64,000 bases of DNA from the NCBI RefSeq assembly GCF_006861675.1, contig NZ_SGJB01000015.1, forward strand, positions 1-64,000, written 5' to 3'. The notes under the pieces are model-generated. The model searched no databases, had not been told where the DNA came from, and saw nothing but the letters and a program-made list of their open reading frames with translations. The position numbers and the translations under genes are program-made. Position 1 is the first letter of the stretch. Each line of letters starts with the position of its first letter. Below are positions 47,152 to 56,005 of the stretch, in pieces. Source of the stretch: Peptacetobacter hominis. Lineage in GTDB: Bacteria > Bacillota > Clostridia > Peptostreptococcales > Peptostreptococcaceae.

Positions 47152-47967
47152 TTATTTATGGAAATTAGGTTTCTGTTTTTTCTTTCTATTTTTTTTGCTC
47201 TTTATTCTCTGCTTTATTTCATGTTCATCTATATCATATTTTATGTACTGAGCCATACTTATTATATTTTTTTCGTCCTTTGTCAGTTCTCGATTCAATG
47301 TTTTAACAAATAACGAGCATGCTTCAGAAAAAGAATCCTCATCGTATGGATCAAGGCCATAGATATCATCAGAAGAAATTCCCGAGTAAACATACAACTG
47401 AGGTGACATCGATGAATTATATATATGAGAAAATACTTTTGCAGTATAGTAGGCATCGTTAAGTGCATTGTGGTATGAAACTGAATCAGAAAGACCGAAA
47501 TGATTAACAGCTTTTTCCAAACCTACAGACTGGTTTGAAGAACCGTTTATTAATTTTGAAGCATACATCTGAACATCTATATATGATTTTGGAATCTTTT
47601 CACATGAAAGTTTATGAAGAGATGCATTTCGATAGATTTCTTTTATATCGCTTTTTCCCCATATACAAAGAATAGAATCAGAATCTGATATAAACTTGAC
47701 AAACTCTTTAAATACTTTGTCAAATGAAGGTGCATCCGAGATATCGGAAATCTTTATACCGGTAATTTTAGAAACGTATGGATGAATTTCATGATACAGT
47801 GAAGGCTTAACAAAACTATCGAATGTATCGATTAATTTAAGGTCTGAATTCAATTTAACTGCTCCGATCTGAATTATTTCAAAAGGACACAGTTTTTCTT
47901 TATTTGTTCTGTTTTCTTTCTTTTTTACACTTTGATTGAACTCCAGGTCAAAAACTATATATTCCAT
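47152..47967 (-). CDS. DEDDh 3'-5' exonuclease (DnaQ/KapD-like)
   Basis: A 271-residue protein with an RNase T/DnaQ exonuclease domain in its first 185 residues. Exo I appears as FDLEFNQS (D7, E9), Exo II as WGKSDIKEI, and Exo III as SYHNALNDAYYTAK with the DEDDh histidine. The C-terminal 85 residues are unlike known domains and end in a very basic Lys/Arg tail (IKQRIKSKKNRKKKQ), suggesting nucleic-acid binding. AAGGAGG lies before the ATG. Its target (DNA or RNA) is unknown. It converges with exoA across a 48-bp gap. Confidence 0.87.
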   Translation of the reverse strand: MEYIVFDLEFNQSVKKKENRTNKEKLCPFEIIQIGAVKLNSDLKLIDTFDSFVKPSLYHEIHPYVSKITGIKISDISDAPSFDKVFKEFVKFISDSDSILCIWGKSDIKEIYRNASLHKLSCEKIPKSYIDVQMYASKLINGSSNQSVGLEKAVNHFGLSDSVSYHNALNDAYYTAKVFSHIYNSSMSPQLYVYSGISSDDIYGLDPYDEDSFSEACSLFVKTLNRELTKDEKNIISMAQYIKYDIDEHEIKQRIKSKKNRKKKQKPNFHK

Positions 47968-48151
47968 TTTGTATCACCTCCTTATATAAAAGACTACAAA
48001 TAGTATAATATAAAAGTAAAAAAATATCTACTTGAATTAAAGAGTAGACGGCGATAATATTTTGTATGATGAGCTTATAAAATCTATAAACAGAATAAAA
48101 TTAAGCTGTTGAAAATAAAAATTAATAAATTGTAAAAAAAATATAAAAATA

Positions 48152-48180
48152 TTGCGAACATTGCGATGTTGGTATATAAT
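48152..48180 (+). promoter_or_regulatory. Sigma-A promoter of the glutamine synthetase gene
   Basis: TTGCGA (48152-48157), a spacer of exactly 17 bp and a perfect TATAAT (48175-48180) lie about 70 bp upstream of the start codon. Confidence 0.8.
48157..48170 (+). promoter_or_regulatory. Candidate operator in the glutamine synthetase promoter
   Basis: A perfect inverted repeat AACAT-TGCG-ATGTT lies exactly in the spacer between the -35 and -10 elements. A repressor bound here would block RNA polymerase. It does not match the GlnR (TGTNAN7TNACA) or LexA consensus, so the regulator is unknown. Confidence 0.5.
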
Positions 48181-48253
48181 AGAAAAATAAAAAACACGAA
48201 TATTAATGTTAAAGAAACGAAAAAAGTACATAATAAAAGGAAGGGATATGTAT

Positions 48254-50155
48254 ATGAAAACCAATTTACTGTACAAAATAGAGAAAGAACAGCACTCTAA
48301 AGAGGAAATTAGACGTATATTAGAAGAAAATCCGAACATAAAGTTCGTATCTTTAATGGGAGTTGACCTTGGAGGAAACGCAACTGACGAGAAAATTCCT
48401 ATAAAATTTTTCCTTGATGATATAGATGATTTCCTTGCATCTGCAATACAGACTGACGGATCAAGTGTTGAGCTTTATAATATAGCTACACTTAACAATG
48501 CAAAAGTAGACCTTATGCCTGATAGAAACTGCAGATGGTATGTGGATTATAACCTTGAACATATAGATGAGGAAACTGGTCTTCCTGTTGGAACACTTAA
48601 AATACCTGCATTCCTTATACATGACAATAAAAAGGTATGCTCAAGAGGTATTCTTCAGAAAGCAGATAAATATTTCAAAGAATCATTAATGGATATATTC
48701 AGAACATATCCTCACATACTTGAAGATTTAGGTATAGAAAGTGTAGATGATATAGAAGATATCGGTCTTACATCTGCTACAGAACTAGAATTCTGGGTAA
48801 ATACTCCAGAAGACAAAGCAGATCTTGAAAAACTTTATATATCTCAGAGCTTAAAGGAACAGTACTGGAAGAGAACTCATGGTGTTATAAGAACATGTCT
48901 TGAAGAAAGTCTTATAGTACTTGGAAATATGGGAATAGAGCCTGAAATGGCACACAAAGAGGTTGGAGGTATACCGAGCTCAATAAGTATAGAAGGAAAA
49001 ACAAACCACGCTATGGAACAGCTTGAGATATCATGGAAATTCTCTACACCTCTTCAGGCTGCAGACAACGAACTTATAGTAAGAGATGTGGTTGAGGACA
49101 TATTTACAGCACATGGACTAGAGGTTACTTTTAAGGCTAAACCTATAGAAGGTGTTGCAGGAAATGGAGGACATACTCACTTTGGTGTAAGTGTTACACT
49201 TAAAAACGGTCAGAGAAAAAATATATTTGCACCAAAAGACATGAAGGAAGATTATCTAAGCATACTTGGATATGGAGCGCTTATGGGACTTTTATATAAC
49301 TATGAGGTTATAAACCCATTTGTAACATCTTCAATAGATGGATTTAACAGACTTGTACCGGGATTTGAAGCTCCTGTGTGTATAGTTACTTCTCTTGGTC
49401 ATTCATATGAAGTTCCTTCAAGAAACAGATCAGTACTTGTAGGTCTTATAAGAGATATGAGAAATCCTAAGACTTTAAGATTCGAGCTTAGATCTCCAAA
49501 CCCATTATCAAATAAATATCTTGTAATAGCAGCTTGTTATCAGGCTATGCTTGATGGTATAAAGGCAGCTGCAGAAAGTGGTCGTGGTACAAAAGAACTT
49601 GAAAAAGAACTTTCAAAAGCTCCAGGAGAAGAAGGATTCTATCTTGAAACAGAAAGAGCATACAGAGATGAGCATGACGTATTTGAGTTCTATGAGCTTA
49701 ATGAAAGAAATAAGCGTTTTGGAAATCCACCGGCAACAGTATACGAAAATATGAAAAACATACAGAAATATTCATATAAACTTAAATCTCTTAAACAGGG
49801 AAATGTATTTACAGATGCTATAATAAACTCATTTAGAGTTGGTGCTATAGATAAATGGCAGAAGAAACTTAAGACTAGACTTATAGAACAGAACATAGCA
49901 GTTATAAGAAGTCTTAAAAAGATACATACTCCTGAAAATATGGATGCTATAGATGAGGTAATATGGAAATCAATAGATGATATGAAATACGACCTTATGA
50001 AAGATACTCTTACAAAAGAGTCATTATTCACAAGAATAAGAAATGCAGTAGATAATCGGGATTATGAAGAAGCATCAAATCTTCAGCTTGAAATGAAGAG
50101 AAAAATGAACGATATACAGCAGCTTTACTTAAAATATAAAAAGAACTTATATTAA
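48254..50155 (+). CDS. glnA: Glutamine synthetase, long clostridial type
   Basis: Glutamine synthetase joins ammonia and glutamate using ATP. The 633-residue protein has the beta-grasp N-terminal domain (FVSLMGVDLGGNATDEKIPI) and a catalytic domain with metal and substrate motifs TSATELEFWV, EMAHKEVGGIPSSISIEG, NGGHTHFGVSV, RLVPGFEAPVCIV and ELRSPNPLSNKYL. A C-terminal extension of about 170 residues, mostly helical, goes beyond normal GSI length; similar long forms occur in clostridia such as C. difficile. AAGGG is 8 nt before the ATG at 48254, with ATG 48248 as an alternative. It has its own promoter and a bidirectional terminator. Confidence 0.9.
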   Translation: MKTNLLYKIEKEQHSKEEIRRILEENPNIKFVSLMGVDLGGNATDEKIPIKFFLDDIDDFLASAIQTDGSSVELYNIATLNNAKVDLMPDRNCRWYVDYNLEHIDEETGLPVGTLKIPAFLIHDNKKVCSRGILQKADKYFKESLMDIFRTYPHILEDLGIESVDDIEDIGLTSATELEFWVNTPEDKADLEKLYISQSLKEQYWKRTHGVIRTCLEESLIVLGNMGIEPEMAHKEVGGIPSSISIEGKTNHAMEQLEISWKFSTPLQAADNELIVRDVVEDIFTAHGLEVTFKAKPIEGVAGNGGHTHFGVSVTLKNGQRKNIFAPKDMKEDYLSILGYGALMGLLYNYEVINPFVTSSIDGFNRLVPGFEAPVCIVTSLGHSYEVPSRNRSVLVGLIRDMRNPKTLRFELRSPNPLSNKYLVIAACYQAMLDGIKAAAESGRGTKELEKELSKAPGEEGFYLETERAYRDEHDVFEFYELNERNKRFGNPPATVYENMKNIQKYSYKLKSLKQGNVFTDAIINSFRVGAIDKWQKKLKTRLIEQNIAVIRSLKKIHTPENMDAIDEVIWKSIDDMKYDLMKDTLTKESLFTRIRNAVDNRDYEEASNLQLEMKRKMNDIQQLYLKYKKNLY

Positions 50156-50166
50156 TAAATAGAATA

Positions 50167-50202
50167 AAAATAAAACCGCAGATTTCTGCGGTTTTATTTT
50201 TT
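50167..50202. terminator. Bidirectional terminator between glnA and the glycosyltransferase gene
   Basis: CCGCAG/CTGCGG (50176-50181 and 50186-50191) is extended by AAAATAAAA/TTTTATTTT to a 15-bp perfect stem with loop ATTT. It is T-rich on both strands and serves both convergent genes. Confidence 0.95.
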
Positions 50203-51328
50203 ATAAAGAATACTTTTCAAGAATATTTTCTATGTAATCTCCTATTTTTTCAGGGTATATAGTTTTTCTGAAGTCAGAAATATTTTTTTTCATAAATTCT
50301 ATTATAGAGCTGTATTCTCCGGAAGCAATACCTTTTAATATTGCCATAAGATCTTCTTCTCCACTGTATATAATTCCGATTCCTTTGTCGATTATAAATT
50401 TCCCGTTTTCTATTTCCTGACCAACTTTAGGTATTTTTACTATAAGAGGTGTACCTGAATGTATCGCTTCAAAAAGAGTAGCTCCACCAGGTTTTGAAAG
50501 CATTACATCATTATGCTTAAGCAGTTCATCCATATTATCGACAAAACCAAGAACCTCTATATTTCTAAGAGGTTTTTTTTCAGTAAGCTGATTAAACAGT
50601 TTTTTATTTTTACCTGTAACTATGGTTACAGAAACCGAAGATTTATATAGGTCCAGAAAATCATCAATCTCATACATGAAATCTTCGCTTATATCAAAAA
50701 GACCTCTTCCTCCGCCCATTACTATTATTCTGCATTTATTTTTGTCGTAATCAATTTTTTCATTTGTAAATTTGCTGTTAATAGGCACTCCGACAACTTC
50801 AACTTTTTCCGGAGAAATACCTCTCTGAACAAATCTGTTTTTTATTTCAGCAGAAGGAACAAAATAAAGCTCTGTGTTTTCAAAAATCCATTCCATACTA
50901 TCAACGACATCTGTAACAACTGTAGCTGCAGGAATAAAATATCCGTCATCGGAATTTCTGAAGCTGTTTACACAGGCAGCAGCTAAAGGAAATGTCGAAA
51001 TAATCATATCAGGGTTAAGTTCTTCAATAAATTTAGATAATTTGGGCGTATACATTTTGTGAGAAATATCATATTTTGATGTAAATGATTTTTTTAAATA
51101 ATAATAGCAATTGTATAATCCCGGAGTATATTTTGTATTTTTTTCATACATATGCACCATAGGTTTATTCAATTTTGGTACACTTGCATCGATAAAATTT
51201 CTTATAACTATATTTGTATCGGGTTCTTTTTCTAAAATAGCGTCTTTCACAGCATTTGCAGCACTTATATGTCCTGCGCCAAATCCTGCTGTAAGAATAA
51301 GTATTGTTTTATCCTTTAGAATTGACAA
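50201..51328 (-). CDS. MGDG-synthase-like glycosyltransferase (UgtP/MurG superfamily)
   Basis: A 375-residue GT-B glycosyltransferase. The N-terminal half carries the MGDG synthase signature (LILTAGFGAGHISAANAV and KYTPGLYNCYYYL), and the C-terminal half has the nucleotide-sugar site MGGGRGLFDI, GFVDNMDELLKHNDVMLSKP and GGATLFEAIHSGTPLIV. Related enzymes such as UgtP glucosylate diacylglycerol to make membrane glycolipids and lipoteichoic acid anchors, so a role in membrane glycolipid synthesis is likely. A GTG at 51337 overlaps the AAGGAG site; the TTG at 51328 is correctly spaced and chosen. It lies 12 nt after the pyridoxal kinase gene in the same operon. Confidence 0.88.
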   Translation of the reverse strand: MSILKDKTILILTAGFGAGHISAANAVKDAILEKEPDTNIVIRNFIDASVPKLNKPMVHMYEKNTKYTPGLYNCYYYLKKSFTSKYDISHKMYTPKLSKFIEELNPDMIISTFPLAAACVNSFRNSDDGYFIPAATVVTDVVDSMEWIFENTELYFVPSAEIKNRFVQRGISPEKVEVVGVPINSKFTNEKIDYDKNKCRIIVMGGGRGLFDISEDFMYEIDDFLDLYKSSVSVTIVTGKNKKLFNQLTEKKPLRNIEVLGFVDNMDELLKHNDVMLSKPGGATLFEAIHSGTPLIVKIPKVGQEIENGKFIIDKGIGIIYSGEEDLMAILKGIASGEYSSIIEFMKKNISDFRKTIYPEKIGDYIENILEKYSL

Positions 51329-51340
51329 TTTAATCACTCC

Positions 51341-52189
51341 TTATAATTTATCTGAAGATATATGATCTATAGATGTAAGTCTATCAAGGAAAAGTTCAAA
51401 CATTACACCGTCATTTCTATCTATGTCGAATTTTGAAGTATATGATATAGATTCAGATACAAAATCGACTGCAGTTTTTACAGAAAAGATAAAATCATGC
51501 CCTATAGTCATAAGACCGCTTAGAACTGATGCAAATATATCTCCTGTACCGCTATATGAACATTTCATATAATCTTTTGTAATAAATGTACAGATATCGT
51601 TTTTTCTGTCGTATGCAAGATTGGTAATCTTTTTACCAGGTTCATGGATTCCTGTTATGACAACATATTCAGGCCCCATACAAGATATATCTTTAGCAAT
51701 TTCCTTAAGCTCATCCCTTGAAAAATCATGTTTTCTATAATCTCTCTGTGTAAGAAGGCAAGCTTCCGTTATATTTGGTGTAGTTATATTTGAATGTTTT
51801 ACAAGTTCTCTTATTTCTCTTATTATCTCATCTGATAATACAGGGTATATTTTTCCATCATCACCCATTACAGGATCAACTATAACCAGTGAAGGGCTGT
51901 TTTTTTCTATAAAATCTATTACTATATCAATCTGCTCATGAGAACCAAGAAAACCACTGTATATAGCATCAAATTTCTGATTAAGTTTTTTCCATGTATC
52001 TGAATACTTTGGCATTTCAGATGTAAAGTCTAAAAATGTAAATTCCGGATAGCCTGTCTGACTTGAAAGAATTGCCGTCGGAAAAGGGCAACACTGGATT
52101 TTAAGTGCAGACAGAATAGGTATGGCTACAGTTAAAGAACATTTGCCTATACCTGATAAGTCGTTTATTGCTGCAATTTTCTTCTGCAT
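51341..52189 (-). CDS. Pyridoxal/pyridoxamine kinase (PdxY-like)
   Basis: A 282-residue ribokinase-like enzyme that phosphorylates B6 vitamers to make pyridoxal phosphate. Signature segments are AINDLSGIGKCSLTVAIPIL, QTGYPEFTFLDFT, SGFLGSHEQ, VDPVMGDDG, TPNITEACLL and the catalytic YSGTGDIFASVLSG. The ATG at 52189 follows GGAGG; an upstream ATG at 52264 would add 25 hydrophobic residues with no ribosome site. The gene leads the glycosyltransferase gene with a 12-bp gap, although the functions are not clearly related. Confidence 0.9.
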   Translation of the reverse strand: MQKKIAAINDLSGIGKCSLTVAIPILSALKIQCCPFPTAILSSQTGYPEFTFLDFTSEMPKYSDTWKKLNQKFDAIYSGFLGSHEQIDIVIDFIEKNSPSLVIVDPVMGDDGKIYPVLSDEIIREIRELVKHSNITTPNITEACLLTQRDYRKHDFSRDELKEIAKDISCMGPEYVVITGIHEPGKKITNLAYDRKNDICTFITKDYMKCSYSGTGDIFASVLSGLMTIGHDFIFSVKTAVDFVSESISYTSKFDIDRNDGVMFELFLDRLTSIDHISSDKL

Positions 52190-52364
52190 TGATGTACCTC
52201 CAACAAAAGATGTGTCATTTAATATAATACTACTAAAAACTGAAAAGTAACAGAGTAAAAACAAATATAAATTTAAAGTGCTGAGTGATATGGTACAATT
52301 ATAAAAGTCTTTTATTTATTCAGAATTATAAATTTTCTAAGAATCCATTAAATTCAAATAATAT

Positions 52365-52393
52365 TTGACATAAAAAAACAGATATGATATCAT
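52365..52393 (+). promoter_or_regulatory. Sigma-A promoter of the cold-shock gene
   Basis: A perfect TTGACA (52365-52370), a 17-bp spacer and TATCAT (52388-52393) predict a leader of about 60 nt. Long leaders are usual for cold-shock mRNAs. Confidence 0.7.
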
Positions 52394-52458
52394 TAGATAT
52401 GAGCTCGTTTCAAAAAAAGCGGGTTATAAATGTGTTTTAGTTCTAGGAGGATTTACTA

Positions 52459-52659
52459 ATGAAAACTGGTGTAGTAAAATGGTTTAACAATGAAAAAGGA
52501 TTTGGATTCATATCTGTTGAAGGTGAAGATGATGTATTCGTACATTTCTCAGCTATACAGACAGAAGGATACAAATCATTAGAAGAAGGACAGGAAGTTG
52601 AATTTGAAGTAGTTGACGGAGCAAAAGGTCCACAGGCTGCTAATGTAGTTAAATTATAA
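52459..52659 (+). CDS. Cold-shock protein, CspA/CspB family
   Basis: A 66-residue single-domain cold-shock protein that binds single-stranded RNA and DNA. RNP1 (KGFGFI) and RNP2 (VFVHF) are intact within [19 protein letters not shown] and [22 protein letters not shown] lies 9 nt before the ATG. It has its own promoter, a leader of about 60 nt and a strong terminator. The exact paralogue name cannot be assigned. Confidence 0.97.
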   Translation: MKTGVVKWFNNEKGFGFISVEGEDDVFVHFSAIQTEGYKSLEEGQEVEFEVVDGAKGPQAANVVKL

Positions 52660-52708
52660 TAAATAATTTCGATTATAATAAATTCATATAGATTAGTTCA
52701 TTATTCTG

Positions 52709-52736
52709 AAAAAAGACCGCATTAGCGGTCTTTTTT
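52709..52736 (+). terminator. Intrinsic terminator after the cold-shock gene
   Basis: AAAAAAGACCGC (52709-52720) pairs perfectly with GCGGTCTTTTTT (52725-52736) around ATTA. Confidence 0.95.
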
Positions 52737-52853
52737 GTGCGGATATTTGAAATATATAATAGGATTATGTTTTATATATGATGATAGATAAAACTGTTAA
52801 TATATGATAAAATTAACTTGTATAAATATATATACAGAAGGGAAATAATTGAA

Positions 52854-53279
52854 ATGAATGTGTTGTTCTTATTAACTCCAAAAACAGATGTGGCATATGT
52901 ACATGATGATGACTCTATTAGACAGGTAATGGAAAAAATGGATTACTATAAATATTCTGCAGTACCTATTCTAAGCGAAGATGGTAAATATAAAGGTACT
53001 ATAACTGAAGGTGATATACTTTGGAAGATAAAAAAGGATGGAAAATTTGATATTAGAGATATGGAAAACGTATCTGTTATGAGTATAGACAGAAGAGTAG
53101 ACAATCTTACTGTAAATATAAATACAGATGTAGAAGATCTTATAATAAAATCCCTTAACCAGAATTTTATACCTGTAGTTGATGATGACGATATATTTAT
53201 AGGTATAGTAAAGAGAAGAGATATTATAGAATATTTTTATAAGGAAATAATAGAACATAACAAAGGAAAAACGTTGTAA
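52854..53279 (+). CDS. Stand-alone CBS-pair protein
   Basis: A 141-residue protein made of two CBS domains (about 1-65, with SIRQVMEKMDYYKYSAVPIL and GTITEGDILW; about 75-138, with DVEDLIIKSLNQNFIPVVDD and IGIVKRRDII). CBS pairs bind adenine nucleotides; B. subtilis CbpB/DarB of similar design binds c-di-AMP, but no evidence here fixes the ligand. AAGGG lies about 11 nt before this ATG; an in-frame ATG at 52818 lacks a site. It is a single gene between two terminators. Confidence 0.85.
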   Translation: MNVLFLLTPKTDVAYVHDDDSIRQVMEKMDYYKYSAVPILSEDGKYKGTITEGDILWKIKKDGKFDIRDMENVSVMSIDRRVDNLTVNINTDVEDLIIKSLNQNFIPVVDDDDIFIGIVKRRDIIEYFYKEIIEHNKGKTL

Positions 53280-53285
53280 AAATAT

Positions 53286-53312
53286 AAAGACAGTGTAAGA
53301 CTGTCTTTTTTT
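53286..53312 (+). terminator. Intrinsic terminator after the CBS gene
   Basis: AAAGACAGT (53286-53294) pairs perfectly with ACTGTCTTT (53300-53308) around GTAAG, followed by a T run. Confidence 0.93.
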
Positions 53313-53463
53313 AATACAATAAATAGTAAAAAAAGCTTTATATAATAAAAATACAAAATAGAAACAATTACTTTTTTTATAGAAATAAACTTTATTATAT
53401 GTTAAAATCATCTTTATATTAATTCAGGATAAAGTGCCATTGAATAAGAGGGGGAAAATAAAT

Positions 53464-56004
53464 ATGAAAAAGATATGGCGGATTTTTCGTAGAGACATAA
53501 AAAGATTATCAACCAATATAGTTGCTCTTATAGTTGTTGGTGGTGTATGTATAATACCATCGCTTTATGCATGGTTCAACATTGCTGCAAATATGGATCC
53601 CTACAGTAATACCGGTGGTGTACCTATAGCTGTAACAAACAATGATAAAGGTACATACAGTGATATAGCAGGGGATATGAATATAGGAAATGAAATTATA
53701 AGTAATCTTAAAAAAAATGATGCTTTGGGGTGGAAATTTGTCGATGAGAGTGAGGCAGTACATGGAGTAAAATCCGGCAAATACTATGCGGCAATAGTGA
53801 TTCCAGAGGATTTCAGCGAATCTATGGCAAGTGTTCTTTCAGGAAATATAAAAAGACCGGAGCTTATATATTATCTGAACGAAAAGAAAAATGCAATAGC
53901 TCCCAAAGTGACAGATACAGGAGCAACTACAATTCAGACACAGGTAAATACAGAGTTTGTAGAAACTGTATCAAAAACAGTTTCGGATATTCTCGGTGAA
54001 ACTATAGTCTCAACTGAAAATGATATAGAAAAAATGCAGGAAGATCTTATAGCAGATATGAATAAGACTTCTGAAAATATTGCGTCATATCAAAAGAATC
54101 TCAAATCATTTGAAGAAAGATTCAAAAGCAGTGAATCTATGATTGAAAGTGCCAAAAAAACATCTCAAAATGCTGGTACTATGATAAACAGCAGTATTTC
54201 AGCTATAAATCAGATGAATAAAATTATATCAGAATCAAGAAAAACAACTTCATCGATAGCATCTGATTTTTCAACTAATATTACAAAAGGCGAAAATATA
54301 TTATCGGATATAAATTCTGATGTAAAAAGTGATCTCGGAAAGATAAATGGTGATTTACAGAGTATAAATTCAAAAGTACAAACAAATATAGAGGCAGTTG
54401 AAAATGCTATTGAATCTAATGAAAAGATTATAGCAAAGTTAAAAAATATTGAACGGAAACTGCCTTTATTTGATGCATCTTCACTTATAAATAAACTTGA
54501 GGAGCAGAATAATAAAGATAGAGAAATAATAGAAGCACTGAAAAAAGGAAATGAAAATATATCAGATGCTCTTGAAAATGCTGAAACTGCATCAAATGAA
54601 ATATCATCTGTCATAGAAAATAGTCAAAATGATCTTAGAAAAATAAAAGGTGATATAAACTCAAGTGTAGTTCCGAATATAAATAGTTCTCTTGATTCTT
54701 TTTCTACTATATCAGGGCAGCTTAACGGATTACTTTCTGGAGCTGAATCAAAAGCAGCACAGTTGACTCCGGTATTTACGAGCCTGGAAAAAAGTATGGA
54801 AGATACTCAAAATGCGCTTAAAAGTACAGGGAATGCAATTTCAAATGTTCAGCAAAATACGGAGGGAGTAATAGCTGATCTGAATGCACTTAAAAATTCA
54901 CAGGCATTTGGAGAATTTATGGATATTACAGGAATGAGTGCGGATGAAGTAGCAGATTTTATAGCTACTCCTGTAAAACTTGATACAGAAGTATTCTATC
55001 CTGTAAAAAACTATGGTTCTGCCATAGGAACTTTCTACACTAATCTGGCAATATGGGTAGGAGGTATTGTACTTATAGCTATATTTAAACTTGAAATAGA
55101 TAAGGACGAGGAAATAAAATCATTTACACATGCCCAGGGTTATTTTGGAAGATGGATTCTGTTTGTTGTAATAGGACTTATACAGTCCCTTATAATATGT
55201 CTGGGAGATATTCTTATTTTAAAAACTCAATGTGTAAACCCTGTAGCATTTATTTTTGCAGGGCTCGTCGCGTCGTTTGTTTATGTAAATATTATATATG
55301 CACTTTCTATAACATTTAAGCATATAGGTAAGGCACTTTGTGTCCTTCTTGTAATAATACAGATACCAGGTTCATCAGGAACTTATCCTATAGAAATGAT
55401 GCCGGGATTTTTCCAGAAGCTTAATCCTCTTTTACCGTTTACCTACGGAATAAATGCAATGAGAGAAGCTATGGCCGGAATGTATGGATTAAATTATATA
55501 AAAGATATAGGCTGTCTTCTTATATATGTACCTATATTTATAGCTATAGGAGTACTTATAAGACCAATATTTTTAAATATAAACCGGTTGTTTGACAAAA
55601 AGTTAAGAGAGACTGGTCTTATGATTTGCGAGGAAGAAGGACTTACAAAAGAAAGAGTGAGATTGTCTTCAGCTGTTACAGCACTTGTAAATCAGGACGA
55701 ATATAGAGCTGATATATACAGTAAGGTTGAAAAGTTTGAAGAAAAGTATAAAAAAAGAATAAAAAGAGGGTTCGAGGCTATTGTTGTGATACCTTTGATA
55801 CTCCTTGTTCTAATGTTTAGTATAGATGCAAAAATGGAGCTGTTGATACTTTGGATAATATCAATAATAGCAATTTCTCTTTATATAATAGTTGTAGAGT
55901 TCATACATGAAAACCTGCACAGAAAACTGAAAATGGCGGATATGTCCATGGATGATATAGCAGAAGAAATAAGAAAAATAAGGTCAAAGGAGGATGAAAG
56001 ATAG
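53464..56004 (+). CDS. YhgE/Pip family membrane protein with C-terminal extension
   Basis: An 846-residue protein of the YhgE/Pip family (named from phage-infection protein). An N-terminal helix with SLYAWFNIAANMDPYSNTGG (the family signature PSLYAWFNI) is followed by a conserved extracellular part (VAVTNNDKG-like AVTNNDKGTYSDIAGD, KYYAAIVIPEDFSESM), a long Ser/Asn-rich coiled-coil region (about 170-500) and an ABC-2-like six-helix membrane domain ending near 720. The last 125 residues add a cytoplasmic stretch and two more helices, absent from the next gene. The ATG follows AGAGGGGG. It is translationally close to the second copy (1-nt gap). Function in this organism is unknown. Confidence 0.87.
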   Translation: MKKIWRIFRRDIKRLSTNIVALIVVGGVCIIPSLYAWFNIAANMDPYSNTGGVPIAVTNNDKGTYSDIAGDMNIGNEIISNLKKNDALGWKFVDESEAVHGVKSGKYYAAIVIPEDFSESMASVLSGNIKRPELIYYLNEKKNAIAPKVTDTGATTIQTQVNTEFVETVSKTVSDILGETIVSTENDIEKMQEDLIADMNKTSENIASYQKNLKSFEERFKSSESMIESAKKTSQNAGTMINSSISAINQMNKIISESRKTTSSIASDFSTNITKGENILSDINSDVKSDLGKINGDLQSINSKVQTNIEAVENAIESNEKIIAKLKNIERKLPLFDASSLINKLEEQNNKDREIIEALKKGNENISDALENAETASNEISSVIENSQNDLRKIKGDINSSVVPNINSSLDSFSTISGQLNGLLSGAESKAAQLTPVFTSLEKSMEDTQNALKSTGNAISNVQQNTEGVIADLNALKNSQAFGEFMDITGMSADEVADFIATPVKLDTEVFYPVKNYGSAIGTFYTNLAIWVGGIVLIAIFKLEIDKDEEIKSFTHAQGYFGRWILFVVIGLIQSLIICLGDILILKTQCVNPVAFIFAGLVASFVYVNIIYALSITFKHIGKALCVLLVIIQIPGSSGTYPIEMMPGFFQKLNPLLPFTYGINAMREAMAGMYGLNYIKDIGCLLIYVPIFIAIGVLIRPIFLNINRLFDKKLRETGLMICEEEGLTKERVRLSSAVTALVNQDEYRADIYSKVEKFEEKYKKRIKRGFEAIVVIPLILLVLMFSIDAKMELLILWIISIIAISLYIIVVEFIHENLHRKLKMADMSMDDIAEEIRKIRSKEDER

Positions 56005-56005
56005 A

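Noticed and set aside
54061-54900. Ser/Asn-rich low-complexity stretch in the first YhgE/Pip gene as a repeat array or phase-variable tract
   Set aside because: The stretch is coiled-coil sequence without exact DNA repeats or homopolymer runs long enough to suggest slippage.
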